DNA from: Nansenia antarctica
Taxonomy: Eukaryota > Chordata > Actinopteri > Argentiniformes > Microstomatidae
Length of the DNA: 64,000 nt
Assembly: GCA_963989245.1 (NCBI GenBank)
Contig: CAXDII010000841.1
Coordinates: 1 to 64,000 of the forward strand
Reading direction: 5' to 3'
Shown: one piece after another, positions 8,001-18,193 of the stretch
Numbering within the stretch: position 1 is the first letter of the stretch
How the letters are laid out: every line of letters begins with the position of its first letter
The notes under the pieces: model-generated
The model's input: only the letters and a program-made list of their open reading frames with translations
Databases searched by the model: none
What the model was told of the DNA's origin: nothing
Made by a program: the position numbers and the translations under genes

Positions 8001-10947
8001 CAGCGCGACGATTAGAAGAACAAGCAGCGGGTTTGCAGCAGGCTTGCCTGGCTTCAGATACCATCTACACCTGATGTTGAGCCAGGAGGGCCAAGCAATT
8101 CAGTGCATTGATTGATTGATTGATTGATTGATTGAAAACTTTATTAGAAGATTTGCAGAAGTAGGTACATGAAAGTACATATTACATACAAGGTCAACTA
8201 ACAGGATAAAAACCCAAGAAAGCCACTGGCTTATTTCAATTGGGGTCCTTGATTCTCAATTCATCGTTACATGTAAGACAGACAAAAAAACTAGTACTAT
8301 CTACAAGATAATACAGATAAATAACTATTACTATCTACAAGATAAACATACATCCATCATGGGAAGAACAATACAACAAAACATAAGGTATGTACAGCGG
8401 GTAGGACAGGTGGGGACATACACCACAGGTGGGGGCGGGGGACAAAACACAAAGTATGTACAGTGATACAGCATGGTCTCCGGCTGTATCTTCCATGTTT
8501 CAGATGAATAAACTTCGGTATGATCATCATCTCGTGAGTTTAGAATGATAAGGTTCTATCTCCGTTTAGAATGATAAGGTTCTATCTCCGTTTAGAATGA
8601 TAAGGTTCTATCTCCGCTTAGAATGATAAGGTTCTATCTCCGTTTAGAATGATAAGGTTCTATCTCCGTTTAGAATGATAAGGTTCTATCTCCGTTTAGA
8701 ATGATAAGGTTCTATCTCCGTTTAGAATGATAAGGTTCTATCTCCGTTTAGAATGATAAGGTTCTATCTCCGTTTAGAATGATAAGGTTCTATCTCCGCT
8801 AGGGGCTCCACTGACTGCATCCTGCACCAAGAGGCACTGTGTGCTCAAACATTTCCTCCGGAATGCACAGAAGTAATGAATGTTGTCATTCAGATTGTCA
8901 ATAAAATAAGGGCAAAAGGTTTAAATCACCGTCACTTCCGTTCGTTACTGGAGGAACTGGAAAGCACATATTCTGATCTCCAGCTGCACAACAAAGTCCG
9001 GTGGCTGTCCAGAGGGGAGGTGCTGAAACGCTTTTCCGCGTGTCTGGAAGAAGTGAAAACTTTCCTGGGCAGCAAAGGGCTCACATTTCCTGAGCTGGAA
9101 CAGCCAGAGTGTCTGGAAAAGCTACACTTCATGGTAGACATGACAGCGCACCTGAACACGCTAAACACAGCTCTTCAGGGGAAAGGACGCACAGCCCTGC
9201 ACATGTTGGAGGAGGTTTTGGCATTCGAGCGCAAGTTGACAGTGCTTGCCAGAGATTTACAGAGAGGTACACTGTCACACTTCCCCAATTTGAGAGAGTT
9301 CAAAGAAGCTCACATGATAAATTCGGAGTATTTACATTCTGCAATCATCGCAATGCAAACATAAGGCACTGAAGGCCCGCCACAGGCTCCGTTTCTACCC
9401 CTCAGCCGCCAGGCTGATAAATGACTCTGGCTTCCCCCTCCCCCCCGCCCCCAAGTCTGCCCAGGACTGAATATGCACTGGACTCACTGTAAAAACTCTG
9501 CACTGCACTTTATACCGCACTATCCAATGCACTGTTGTCTGTCCTGTGTTGTTGTTGTTGTGTTGTCCTGTTTTTTGACACATGAAAAAAGTATAAACGC
9601 ACTTACTGTAATGACGAAGCAAATTCCTATATGTGTAATGCATAATGGCAATAAACGTTATCTGAATCTGAATCTGAATCGTTTGGGAAACGATTCTGTG
9701 AGTTCAGAGAGGAAAAAAAGACATTATCCTTCCCTGTCACTCCCCTAAGCCTCGATCCATCCCTGCTGAATAGACTGCAATTGCAGGTGTGAGTCAACCT
9801 GATCTTGAGATGGAACTGGCCGACATAGCCGACAAAGACATATGGGTGTCCAAGTTTAAACGCTTGACAGCAGACCTTGAAGATGTTGCCCGTCAGAAGG
9901 CCGTTCTTGCTCAGAATCACAAATGGCGTGATATTGAAAACCTCCCCAAACCGGACAAACTTGTGTTCGAAACTTGGAATGCTATCCCCGACGTTTATGT
10001 GAACATGAAAAAGTATGCACTTGGAGTCCTGTCGATCTTTGGATCCACATATGTATGTGAGCAGGTGTTCTCCAACATGAACTTTATTCAAAGCAAACAT
10101 CGCGCACGCCTCACAGATGACAGCTTACGATCCTGTGTAAAGATGAAGGTGACGGCATACAGCCCTGATGTGCAGACGCTGTGCGCTGAGGTTCAGGAGC
10201 AGAAATCACATTAACCAAGTAAGATACAGAGAGAGGACAGCGTTTTTGGTTTGCTGCCGGTGGATAATTTGAGTTCATAAATACAAGAAGGACTCAAATA
10301 GACATTGAGTATTTTACTTGAAAGTAACCTTCAACCCAACGTCTTTTTTTTCGGAGTTCAAAATGTTTTTGTTGCATGCAGAAATGTAATTTCGTTTTCT
10401 CTGCAGTCGTTCATTGATTTCATAAATGCAACACGTTATAGTTTGTTTATACATAGCATAAAGGCAAAAAAAACAACAACGTTATATGCAGTTTTATTTC
10501 AGTTTAAATGTCAAAAGGGTTTTGTGGCTCCCAGTGTTTTCTTTACTGTGGGAAACGGGTCCAAATGGCTCTTTGAGTGGTAAAGGTTGCCGACCCCTGG
10601 CCTAGCCTAGCCTATCCCGCCTAGCCTATCCCCTGGCCTATCCCGAGTTAGCCTGATCGCCTGATTTATTTCAATCGCCGACATACTGATCCACCTTTAG
10701 TGGAAGTATAGATTATGATTATGTAAAAAACTCAATTTTGACAAAAATTGAGATAGAACCTTATAATTCTAACGTCACGATGTCTGGAACACCATCCGCA
10801 TCCCGCAGACAACAATGGAATAGGCAGCTACAAGTTACAATAGCGGTAGTTTAGCCAGATATGATGCACGACTTACCTATGATACCTCATTTCTGACCCC
10901 TCGACAAACTTGTTGGTGCAGCCGATCGCTGCACAAATGACAGACAT
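5023..10947 (-). CDS. THAP zinc finger fused to ARL14EP-type (ARF7EP_C) cysteine-rich domain, 4 exons
   Basis: Four exons join cleanly: 10947-10877, 6631-6436, 5680-5619 and 5254-5023 (71+196+62+232 nt = 186 codons plus TAG), with acceptors CCCACAG, TTTGCAG and GTGCAG and donors GTAAGT, GTCTGA (weak) and GTGAGA. Residues 1-82 form a THAP domain: C5-X4-C10, P26, W36, C54-X2-H57 and the AVPTIF box (76-81). THAP domains are zinc-dependent DNA-binding modules related to P-element transposase. Residues 132-180 match the cysteine-rich C-terminal domain of ARL14 effector protein: nine cysteines from 134 to 162, then [17 protein letters not shown] nuclear DNA-binding role is likely from the THAP domain; the partner of the Cys-rich part cannot be inferred. 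Intron 1 (about 4.2 kb) hosts a SINE, LINE pieces and a dead hAT. This is the only host gene in the window that looks intact. Confidence 0.8.
5362..5500. repeat. 32-bp tandem repeat, about four copies
   Basis: Units of AAAAACAAAACAACCTAAAA followed by CATAATAAGTT, in the last intron of the THAP/ARL14EP gene. Confidence 0.9.
6133..6304. mobile_element. 172-bp foldback element with telomere-like GGGTTA motifs
   Basis: The left arm TATATGTTATGGTACATGTG is mirrored by CACATGTACCGTAACATATA at the right. Inside, AAAACTAGGGTTAGGTGCTA pairs with GCACCTAACCCTAACCCTAG. This is a near-complete hairpin of the kind produced by a small MITE. Intronic in the THAP/ARL14EP gene. Confidence 0.7.
6641..6930 (-). 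repeat. tRNA-derived SINE, minus orientation
   Basis: Read on the minus strand it begins with a tRNA-like head: A-box-like TGGCGCAGGAGGTAGAG and B-box-like GGTTCGAGCCC. The body contains CAAGACACTGAACCCCAACA and it ends in TATAAGTGCAGTCCGTTTACC, a tail widespread in fish genomes. Confidence 0.7.
7085..7192 (+). mobile_element. LINE 3' end with (TCTGAA)n tail
   Basis: AAAAGTATAAACGCACTTAC through GGCAATAAACGTTATCTGAATCTGAAT is nearly identical to 9582-9680, defining the 3' terminus of one LINE family. Only the 3' end is present here. Confidence 0.7.
7193..8105. other. Intronic stretch without recognised features
   Basis: Part of intron 1 of the minus-strand THAP/ARL14EP gene. I see no exon, RNA or TE signature beyond short GTT-rich runs near 7540-7565. 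Confidence 0.4.
8106..8300 (-). mobile_element. LINE 3' end, minus orientation, with (TTGA)n tail
   Basis: (GATT)n at 8106-8136 followed by GAAAACTTTATTAGAAGATT is the reverse complement of a CR1/L2-type 3' terminus with its short tandem tail. Confidence 0.5.
8535..8806. repeat. 26-bp tandem array derived from a MITE terminal inverted repeat
   Basis: About ten and a half copies of a 26-bp unit, TTTAGAATGATAAGGTTC plus TATCTCCG, with very few changes (C for T near 8615 and 8798). The unit is the outer end of the MITE seen whole at 33465-33715. Unlike a CRISPR there are no unique spacers. The array abuts the truncated hAT transposase at about 8807. Confidence 0.9.
8807..10599 (+). pseudogene. 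Dead hAT transposase (SCAND3/ZBED-related), split by a LINE
   Basis: From 8810 ([20 protein letters not shown]) through 9364 and again from 9683 to 10214 the sequence encodes the catalytic-domain middle and C-terminal dimerisation region of an hAT transposase of the kind related to SCAND3/FAM200/ZBED5. Visible signatures are [17 protein letters not shown] (about 8980-9030) and [20 protein letters not shown] then [20 protein letters not shown] near the C terminus. The N-terminal part is missing; an in-frame TGA plus a frameshift lie near 9788. A LINE 3' fragment (9365-9682) interrupts it. The right terminus is probably 10599, where AAGGTTGCCGACCCCTG matches hAT terminal repeats. It lies antisense in intron 1 of the THAP/ARL14EP gene. 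Confidence 0.85.
9365..9682 (+). mobile_element. LINE 3' fragment inserted in the hAT transposase
   Basis: GGCACTGAAGGCCCGCCACA encodes the typical end of a LINE reverse transcriptase ORF. It runs through GTATAAACGCACTTACTGTA to a (TCTGAA)n tail at 9659-9680. Its last 100 bases match 7085-7192. The transposase reading resumes directly after it, so the LINE is the younger insertion. Confidence 0.75.
10600..10800. mobile_element. Partial MITE, right end (same family as 33465-33715)
   Basis: ATTATGTAAAAAACTCAATT then GAGATAGAACCTTATAATTC and TAACGTCACG is the inverted end of the MITE family. The opposite half is absent. It stands in inverted orientation to the array at 8535-8806, so the two bracket the hAT remnant. 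Confidence 0.7.
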
Positions 10948-11229
10948 CGTTAAACACCGTTAAAACACAAAACAAAACAAACTGAATGAGCGGTGGTGTT
11001 ATTTTCTTAGTTAATGGCGGAGTTAAATGACATTAGAATATTCTTGGCGCCAGAAATATGTCTTCTTCTTCTACTGTAAATGCCTTGATTATCGCCGCCT
11101 AGCGCCGCCTAGCGCCGCCTATGGTCCAACAAACACCCATTTTTTTAAATTATTTTTTAAAGGGATAACTGCAAGAGAAGAGATAAACATAATGTGTTCG
11201 CTACTTTCTTTGTTTAATCAACGATTAAA

Positions 11230-11365
11230 AATCAGCGTTCGTAAAATAAAAATCGCTCTGAGAGCGCCGGAGCGCACACTGGGTTCCACGTCATTGATTG
11301 GACAACAGGCGTTCCATGAGTGTTGATGAGAATTCCACAGCGAATTGACGAACGCAGCCACGCAG
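11230..11365. mobile_element. Decayed copy of the 140-bp GGCTGCGTTCGTCAA MITE
   Basis: GAGAGCGCCGGAGCGCACAC and GCGAATTGACGAACGCAGCC are shared with the better copy at 40582-40721. The left inverted repeat is disturbed by an A-rich insertion. Confidence 0.6.
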
Positions 11366-11967
11366 AGTGTGAGTGTCACGGAATGACGTCACGCTCCATC
11401 GATCTGATCAGAGTCTGATCAGAACTCATGGAACGCCTCTCGTCCAATCGAATGACCCGGTCCCTTTATGACGTCCGACCACATCTATTTACGTGGAAAT
11501 TAAGCTGGAACCAAAAAAATGCCAATTCAATTCGCTTCCTTTTTTGTCTGTATGGCAGTGAAATCCCTAATTTCATCACCTCGAGGATGACAAAAAGCTA
11601 TCATATGGTGTCGCGAATAGGTCCAAAATTATACCCAAAGCGGTCTTAAAAAGCTCTTAAAAGGTCTTAAATCTGGCTTGTTGAAACTTGTAGGAACCCT
11701 GTTACAGTATGTGCATAAAACGGGTCTGAACGTGACCTAAACGTAGCCCTATATATAGTGTTGAAAAGGGGGCCAAGGCTTTTGCCGTTATTCGAGTGTG
11801 AAATAATTGCGTTGTATTGATTCTGGATGTTCCGTTTGAAAGAAAGCGGTCCTCTTGAACCTGGACTTCCCCCCCCCTGGTGAAATGAGTGTGGTCACAG
11901 AGAGCAGGGACCCCTGTGGCTGTTGTCATGCATGGTACAGCTGTGCTCTGTCTCTCTGGTTCATCCA

Positions 11968-12013
11968 CAGCAGTGCGAGGGGGCGGTGGTGTACACAGAG
12001 TGCTTCCTCCCGG
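11968..12013 (+). CDS. Possible internal exon, unidentified
   Basis: TTCATCCACAG (to about 11970) is acceptor-like and CCTCCCG followed by GTAATC is donor-like. The enclosed frame reads QCEGAVVYTECFLP. No homologue recognised and the evidence is only splice-signal grammar. Confidence 0.2.
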
Positions 12014-12184
12014 TAATCAGGATACAATGATACACTGATTTGAATTCCTCTATTGTAGGAATGTGTTTTGGGTGCAGTTTTTTTGTTTTTGTTTCTGTCA
12101 CTTCTTCTAACTGTCGCTTTTACTGGAGTAAATCGTATCGGTTTGCGTTTCGATATGGAGAACTTTGCGATGAAGTCCTTAATT

Positions 12185-12246
12185 TGTGTGTGGGTGTGGG
12201 TGTGGGTGTGTGTGAGGGTGTGTGTGTGTGTGGGTGTGCGTGTGTT
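12185..12246. repeat. (GT)n microsatellite, interrupted
   Basis: Imperfect GT/GGGT repeat. Confidence 0.8.
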
Positions 12247-12429
12247 GACAGGGCGTTTGTGAAAAGTGTCTGCTTAGACACTCAAACAGGAAAAGGCTTG
12301 ATCATAAGGGCCCTTTGGGGATTTTCAGAGTCATGTAAACGACCGATAGTAACCTCTCCTGTTCCCATTCCCCTCCCCCCCCTCCACCCTCCTTCTTTCT
12401 CTGTTTCTCCTCCGTCTCTCTTCCACAGG

Positions 12430-12515
12430 ACACGGCAGAAGGGTTCTCTCCTCTCTCTCCTCAAGATATTGAGTCCATTCAACTTCCACCAGACAAGCAG
12501 AGAGGCGTTGATGTT
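12430..12515 (+). CDS. Possible exon, unidentified
   Basis: CTCTCTTCCACAG precedes an open frame DTAEGFSPLSPQDIESIQLP then PDKQRGVD that ends in an 18-T run with no clear donor. It could belong with the possible exon at 11968. Weak evidence. Confidence 0.25.
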
Positions 12516-12984
12516 TTTTTTTTTTTTTTTACTTGGGCACGACAAACGCTCCTCACCACAGAGGCTTCCTCCTCTGTCGACACGGGTCCAGACAGGCCGT
12601 GAGGGTTCTGAGGTTTGAGTGACATGTTGGACAAGATGGACAGGTCATAACAAGGCATTCACTCCAGAGGTATGTTGAACCCACCACCCCCTAATGCTTT
12701 TCTGGAAGTCGATCTCACATTTTTGTCACTGACACTCGCTGAACAGGTGCATCAGAAAGTACTATGCTTCTCAAATCCTGTGGCGTTGTCTCAAGCCCAG
12801 GCCTACAACTATCTGAACTTGACAACGTGACACTGTCAACAATGTCTGTGAACGCCCATACGCTTCTTTTGTTTATTGCTTTTATCAAAGTCTGCCTTTG
12901 TCGCAATGTTCATCATGTTTGAATATGGGCATCGGTGGTCATGCCTGAAGTTAGACCAGCAGACACATGTCTACATGATGTAGG

Positions 12985-13170
12985 GTAGTGGTGGCGTAGG
13001 GGATACTGAGTTGGACTGGTGATCAAATCCCACCTGGGAACACCACCCATAGTGTGGCCTTGGCTAAGGCACTTAGTCCTAAATGACTCCAGGGAGACTG
13101 TCCCCGTAAGCTCTAATTGTACGTCTCGTTGCGTAAAAGCGTCTGCTAAGTGGTTAAAATGTAAAATGTA
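12985..13170 (+). repeat. tRNA-derived SINE with LINE-like tail
   Basis: Head GTGGTGGCGTAGGGGATACT with a B-box-like GATCAAATCCC, a central GGCTAAGGCACTTAGTCC segment and a 3' tail AAAGCGTCTGCTAAGTGGTT ending in imperfect AAATGTA repeats, as in SINEs that borrow a LINE tail. Confidence 0.7.
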
Positions 13171-13643
13171 ACATGTTTCCCATGTTGTCACTGTGTTGGC
13201 TGGAACATGTTTACATGTCATGTTCACTAAGGGGTGAGACACAGGTCATTGTCCTTATCAAATCATAAGGGATAACGATTATGGTTGTGATAGTGTATGG
13301 CCTTGTTTATTATATATCCATACAGCCATAGGCCGGCACAATTAATGTCTATCCTTCCACAACCCCGTTGTCTTAACAACCTGATTGAACTGCACTTACC
13401 TTTTGAACACTCACATATTTAAAAATAAATACATAAATGATTATCTAATTTGTTGAAAAATAATACTGTTACGAACAATTTGTGAGAATCAGCAGAGTCA
13501 GCTTACAGTATGTCAGGGTTCCCGCGCTGGTCTTAAAAAGCCTTAAAGTCAGATCTTCCAGGTCAGTTAATAACAAACATATTCATAATTATTGGTTTAC
13601 TTGAATAGAACATGCTATTTGTAATGACACCTTTGTTTCATTT

Positions 13644-14640
13644 CACAGTAATGGAGGAAGACGAGGATTTGGAAAAGGCGATGCTGAGTCTGTCTCCATC
13701 TAAGTACATGACCCAGCTGAGTGAGTGTACTGATACATCTTTGAACTCATGTCGACATGTCCAGATCAGTAATTTATTAAACTGTACGTCATGCAATGAT
13801 AAAATACACATTTCCTGTGCTTCTAGGTCCACCAGCAGCAGCAGCAGCAGCCATTGGAGCCCCGTCCACAGCTAGAGGTTTCTTCTCCATAGGTCTGGGA
13901 GGATAATTCTGTGACCCACATTATTATTCTGCCATAATATTGTTTATTATTTTGGCCGTGTTCTGGCCTGTTTTGATGTGTGTGTTCTTCTGTCCTACTA
14001 ACCACTATTATAAGGAATTAACATGTCAGCGATGTGGGTAAGTATCATGAATTTTATGATTATATTATCATGAATATGAATTCAATTTTTGCATGTTGTG
14101 CATGTTGGTATTGTCACTGATGTGTTACCTGTTTTTTGAAAAGTCAACATTGAACTAAATATGAATTCATAACAAGTGTAAACCGTAGTAATTCTCATCA
14201 GATGAGACAGACACATAGATCTTATTAATGTTCAAATCAGCTTGACAGACAATAACAGGTAATGACAGAATGTGTCTAACCCATTTACAAGCATGATTAA
14301 TAATTACTAATGAAGCCAGGCGTTAGTGAGGGAGAGAATAACACTTTATTTTCCTTTACAGTGAGGAGAAAACTGACTGCTTCAGCTACACACTCGAGAC
14401 CAGCTGAGGATGATGAATCCGATATGACTGCGTCTCCTTTGCAAGGTTAATACATGTGCATACAATACTGTGTGTCCCATCTTTATTCACTGTCAAAAGT
14501 GATTTCCAGTTGTGTGAAGTTTCATGTTACCTGCTCCTTCAGCTCCAGTGAAGGTCCTGCTGCCCATACTCTCAGCTGCTTGCCTTGGTCCCATCCTTAG
14601 GCCTACAGCCTTGCTCAAGACAGCAGGAACCCGAGAATGA
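13644..14640 (+). CDS. Unidentified multi-exon gene or gene fragment
   Basis: Exon A (13649 to 13717) follows TTTCATTTCACAG, holds an ATG in good context and reads MEEDEDLEKAMLSLSPSKYM then TQL. Its donor (A/GTGAGT, phase 1) joins exon B after TGTGCTTCTAG (13827), giving SPPAAAAAAIGAPSTARG. Further exon-like pieces are GAATTAACATGTCAGCGATG then TGG before GTAAGT (to about 14039), a 14362-14446 exon after CTTTACAG, and a last piece after CCTTCAG (14543) that runs to a stop near 14638. The first two exons join in frame; the rest can be read in more than one frame, so the full product is unresolved. No family recognised. Confidence 0.35.
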
Positions 14641-14871
14641 TGAATCCCATTTGGTAAAAGCAATTTATTTTCATTAACGCAACAGCTTTACACTTGAATC
14701 ACTTTTTTTAAAAGACCGCATGTAGAACTTCACATACATGCCTTTCAACAGTACACATTATTTAGCTAAGAACAATGATTAAAGACTTTGTAGAACTTTT
14801 GATCAAAATGATAGTTTTGTCTTAGTACTGGATATTAGAAAGTATCCGTATAAACCCTTCCTCACATATAA

Positions 14872-14998
14872 GGCCGGTTTCGCAAACAAGGCTTAAGCCT
14901 AGTCCTGGACTGAATCACACTTTCAATGTAAAAGCTCTGTTGAAGATGCTTTTTAGTCTAGGATTAGTCTTAAGCCTTTTGTCTGTGAAACCGGCCCA
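14872..14998. mobile_element. 127-bp MITE with GGCCGGTTTC ends
   Basis: AGGCCGGTTTCGCAAACAAG at the left is mirrored by TTGTCTGTGAAACCGGCC at the right, with GGCTTAAGCCTAGTCC and GGATTAGTCTTAAGCC as inner arms. No coding capacity. Confidence 0.75.
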
Positions 14999-15149
14999 GT
15001 CTCTCTTTATAAAACGTGAAACAGTAAAACACGTACATCACACACATCTGGAATAAACGTCATATTGCACATATCCAGTCTAAGATGTCTTTTGGGGATT
15101 TTAAGTCAAACTTGAAGCTTTGGTCGATAGTTCAACTAACATTGTCCAT

Positions 15150-15385
15150 TCGTGACATTACGAATTATACGGTTCTATCTCCATTTTTGTCAAAATTGAG
15201 TTTTTTTGTTTGTTTTTGAGTTTATTAATGCCTGTGTGGTGTTATTTTTAAAATGTTGACATTTTTGAGTTAGTAATTAATCAAATACAAAGGTTCCATC
15301 TCACAAAACATAAAAACGTTGACGCTCAATATCTCTGAACTACCCTAAACGGAGATAGAACCGTATCATTCTAAGCTCACGCAAT
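15150..15385. mobile_element. MITE, full-length copy (AGGTTCTATCTCC family)
   Basis: Both terminal repeats (CGTGACATTACGAATTATAC at the left, GAACCGTATCATTCTAAGCT at the right) and the conserved interior (TGCCTGTGTGGTGTTATTTT, GTTGACGCTCAATATCTCTG) are present. Three bases past the PARP stop region this sits in the 3' flank of that minus-strand exon. Confidence 0.8.
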
Positions 15386-15504
15386 GGACTGGATGAACAC
15401 TACTTTCTTGGTAACAGGTCAGACTAAGCTTCAATCGGTCTGTCTGGAGCGAACATCTACCAGTGAACAACAGACCCACATCTCGAGGATCCTCACACAC
15501 TCAC

Positions 15505-15960
15505 TCAGAGGATGTTTATCACCAACGGCAGGTCTTGGTATTTGATGAGGTAGTACGGGTAGCACTGGCACCTATCGAACACTACGAAGATGGGCCGGAG
15601 GGGTCGGGCAGGTGATCCACGCAGGAGTCGTACAGGTCGTAATCCTTCTTGGGGTGGAGGGGGGGAGGGCGGAGGTACCTGGTCTTCCCCACGCTCCCCT
15701 TTCCCACCAGCACCTTGGCCAGGAACATGTGTCTGATTTTGCTGACATCTGACACCATGGCGTAGCTGTTGGAGAAGGAGGGGTCCCTGGCGAAGTAGGA
15801 ACCGTGGCCGTAGATGACCTGGTTGGTCCCGGCCAAACGCGGGTCGAAGTTGTTGCGGCAGATGTCCTCCACGCATTTGGTGAGGGTCCCGTGGAAGAGG
15901 TGTCTCTCCAGGGCCACCTCCTGCTGGGTGTCACAGTGTTTCAGCATGTGCTCCTTGTAC
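15505..15960 (-). CDS. PARP7/11/12-type mono-ADP-ribosyltransferase, C-terminal catalytic exon
   Basis: After a good acceptor (AATCTCTAG, minus strand) the exon runs open for 151 codons to a TGA at 15505-15507. It encodes most of a PARP catalytic domain: ERHLFHGT with the NAD-binding His, ICRNNFDPR, GHGSYFARDPSFSNSYA with the conserved Tyr, MFLAKVLVGK, RPPPLHP, LYDSCVDHL and IFVVFDRCQCYPYYLIKYQ. This pattern is that of the TIPARP/PARP11/PARP12 branch, which transfers single ADP-ribose units to proteins and is often linked to antiviral or stress responses. The exon starts within the domain, as expected for a multi-exon gene, but no upstream PARP exon (WWE or CCCH domain) is visible at higher coordinates. 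There a MITE and a WDR70 exon follow instead. The domain itself shows no frame damage. Confidence 0.75.
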
Positions 15961-15984
15961 CTAGAGATTACACACACACATTGT

Positions 15985-16175
15985 GACGTTAGATTTATAA
16001 GGTTCTATCTACATTTGTGTCAAAATGTAGTTTTTTACATAATCTGATCCATTAGGTGTTTATTAACGCCTGTGTGGTGTTATTTAAAAAAATGGACTTT
16101 TGTTGTTGTTGTAATTAATAAAATACATAGGTTCCCATCTCACAAAACATAATGGAATGTAAACACGTTGACGCT
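15985..16175. mobile_element. MITE, partial copy ending at the WDR70 exon
   Basis: GACGTTAGATTTATAAGGTT through AAACATAATGGAATGTAAAC and GTTGACGCTC matches the left three quarters of the MITE at 33465-33715. The right terminal repeat is missing: the sequence passes straight into WDR70 coding sequence. Confidence 0.75.
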
Positions 16176-16319
16176 CCGTCCTGGCAGCCCGCGGCGATCA
16201 GTTTCCCGTCACGGCTGTAGGTACAGCAGGTGGGCGTGACCTTCTTCCCCTGCTGAGTGCGAGGCTTGAACACCGACTTGTGCTTCTTGTCTTTGTTCAG
16301 ATCCCACGTGCGCACAGTA
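16176..16319 (-). pseudogene. wdr70: WDR70-like WD40 exon, truncated by a MITE
   Basis: After an acceptor (CTCTCTCAG on the minus strand) the frame reads TVRTWDLNKDKKHKSVFKPR, TQQGKKVTPTCCTYSRDGKL and IAAGCQDG, strongly like WDR70, a WD40-repeat nuclear protein. The exon should continue into the next WD strand (an SxQIWD-type motif) or a donor. Instead the sequence turns into the MITE interior at about 16175, and no other wdr70 exon is visible. It is therefore a fragment or a broken exon. Confidence 0.7.
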
Positions 16320-16321
16320 CT

Positions 16322-16364
16322 GAGAGAGAGGGGGGGGAGGGAGAGAGAGAGAAAGAAAGGGAGG

Positions 16365-16402
<38 letters not shown>
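16322..16402. repeat. (GA)n / (GGGA)n low-complexity tract
   Basis: Polypurine tract abutting the WDR70 acceptor; its complement is the polypyrimidine tract of that acceptor. Confidence 0.9.
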
Positions 16403-16404
<2 letters not shown>

Positions 16405-16486
16405 CCATACAAACAAATCGTAAACTGCAGGCACTTTCTTGGAAGCTGTTTGTGTGTTTGTGTGTGTGTGTATGTGTTTGTGTGTT

Positions 16487-16489
<3 letters not shown>

Positions 16490-16572
<83 letters not shown>
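16490..16572. repeat. (GA)n microsatellite ending in G11
   Basis: Pure GA repeat of about 37 units. Confidence 0.95.
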
Positions 16573-16573
<1 letters not shown>

Positions 16574-16630
16574 GAAGGATAGAGGGAGAGATGGGGGTGT
16601 AGTGTTTCCTTTCTGTCTCAGCGCTCTACT

Positions 16631-16651
16631 GTGTATGTGTGTGTGTGCGTG

Positions 16652-16700
<49 letters not shown>
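16631..16700. repeat. (GT)n microsatellite
   Basis: GT repeat with a few GC interruptions. Confidence 0.95.
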
Positions 16701-16959
16701 CAGGCCACCTTCACCCATCACTGCCTACCCCCACCAATTTATGGCTGTTGGTCCAATTCAGTCTCAGACAGTACAGACAGTGCAGCCTTGTGCTCCACAG
16801 GGAGGGAAGAGGAGGAGTGAGTAAGTAATGCAAAGAGCTTGGGATTGAATGTATGCTCTTAACCGATAGTTGTCTACTGCTGTGTATCAAGATATTAAAC
16901 CCCAACTTGATTCAGCAATACATAAAACTCATTTGTAAAGCTTATCAGGTTACTGATAA

Positions 16960-17255
<296 letters not shown>

Positions 17256-18193
17256 AAGATGGTCATCATACAAAAATTGTTTGCATTGACTATGCTGTTA
17301 GTCACTTTGGATAAAAACATCAGCTAAATGGCGTAGATATTACGGTATATATTATAAAGACAAAAAGAAAGACAGAAAGAGTAACAGACTGACTGTCTAA
17401 TGTGGCAACCTTTCTTTATTGTCTAATTCTCCTTCATCCACAAACAGCAAGTCCAGTTCAGCAATCGTATTTTCATGTGGATGAAGGAAAGGAAGCCTCT
17501 TTAGACTATGGGACAAACTGTTGAAATAAGCTATGCTGTATTGTTTAGGTCTGTTATGGGTCAGGGGTCAGCATATTAATGAATAGATTAGCTATTTTCT
17601 TCCACATGTGAGGGCAACTAATTTAATCATTGTTGTTGTTGTTTTGTTGGCGTTTTCATTTGTGCCTCTGTTTATCTTCATAAAGACCAATTGGATATCC
17701 GCGTGAGGGATTATAGCACACTGTATTGTATTGTATTGTACTTTACTATATTGCTCCACAGCTCTGAGATCAACTCAACTACCACCGACCTGTCCAAAAT
17801 GGCTGCCAGCGACTCGGCCAGCGATGACAATAAGTTCCTCTTCCTGGACAACGACTTCAAGAACACTGGGGTGGCACAGGCAGATTGGTCAGCCAAGAAG
17901 ATGGTATGGATCCCGTCAGAGAAGGAGGGCTTCGAGGCAGCCAGCATCAAGGAGGAGAAGGGGGATGAGGTACCGGTCTGCTACAATGTCATTGACATTA
18001 GACAGAGACCAATTCTAAATAGGCCGCTAGCCCATCTTCCCAAGGGACTTTGGAATATTTAGTATATCTGAAAAGAGCACCGGTGCAAGATGCTCCACCT
18101 TGCTCTGTTCCATTTTGGTTCGAAAAGCAAATATACTTCCTGAAGAACCATGAGATTGGTGACGTCATTGTCTAATCCCTCTTGTCATCTAAG

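Noticed and set aside
8535..8806. Regular direct repeats resembling a CRISPR array
   Set aside because: Units are head to tail with no unique spacers, and the unit equals a transposon end. The context is eukaryotic.
17970..18062. Extension of the first myosin coding exon to a stop at 18061
   Set aside because: The frame beyond GDEV matches nothing in myosins, whereas GAG/GTACCG is a donor and the next exon resumes the conserved sequence exactly.
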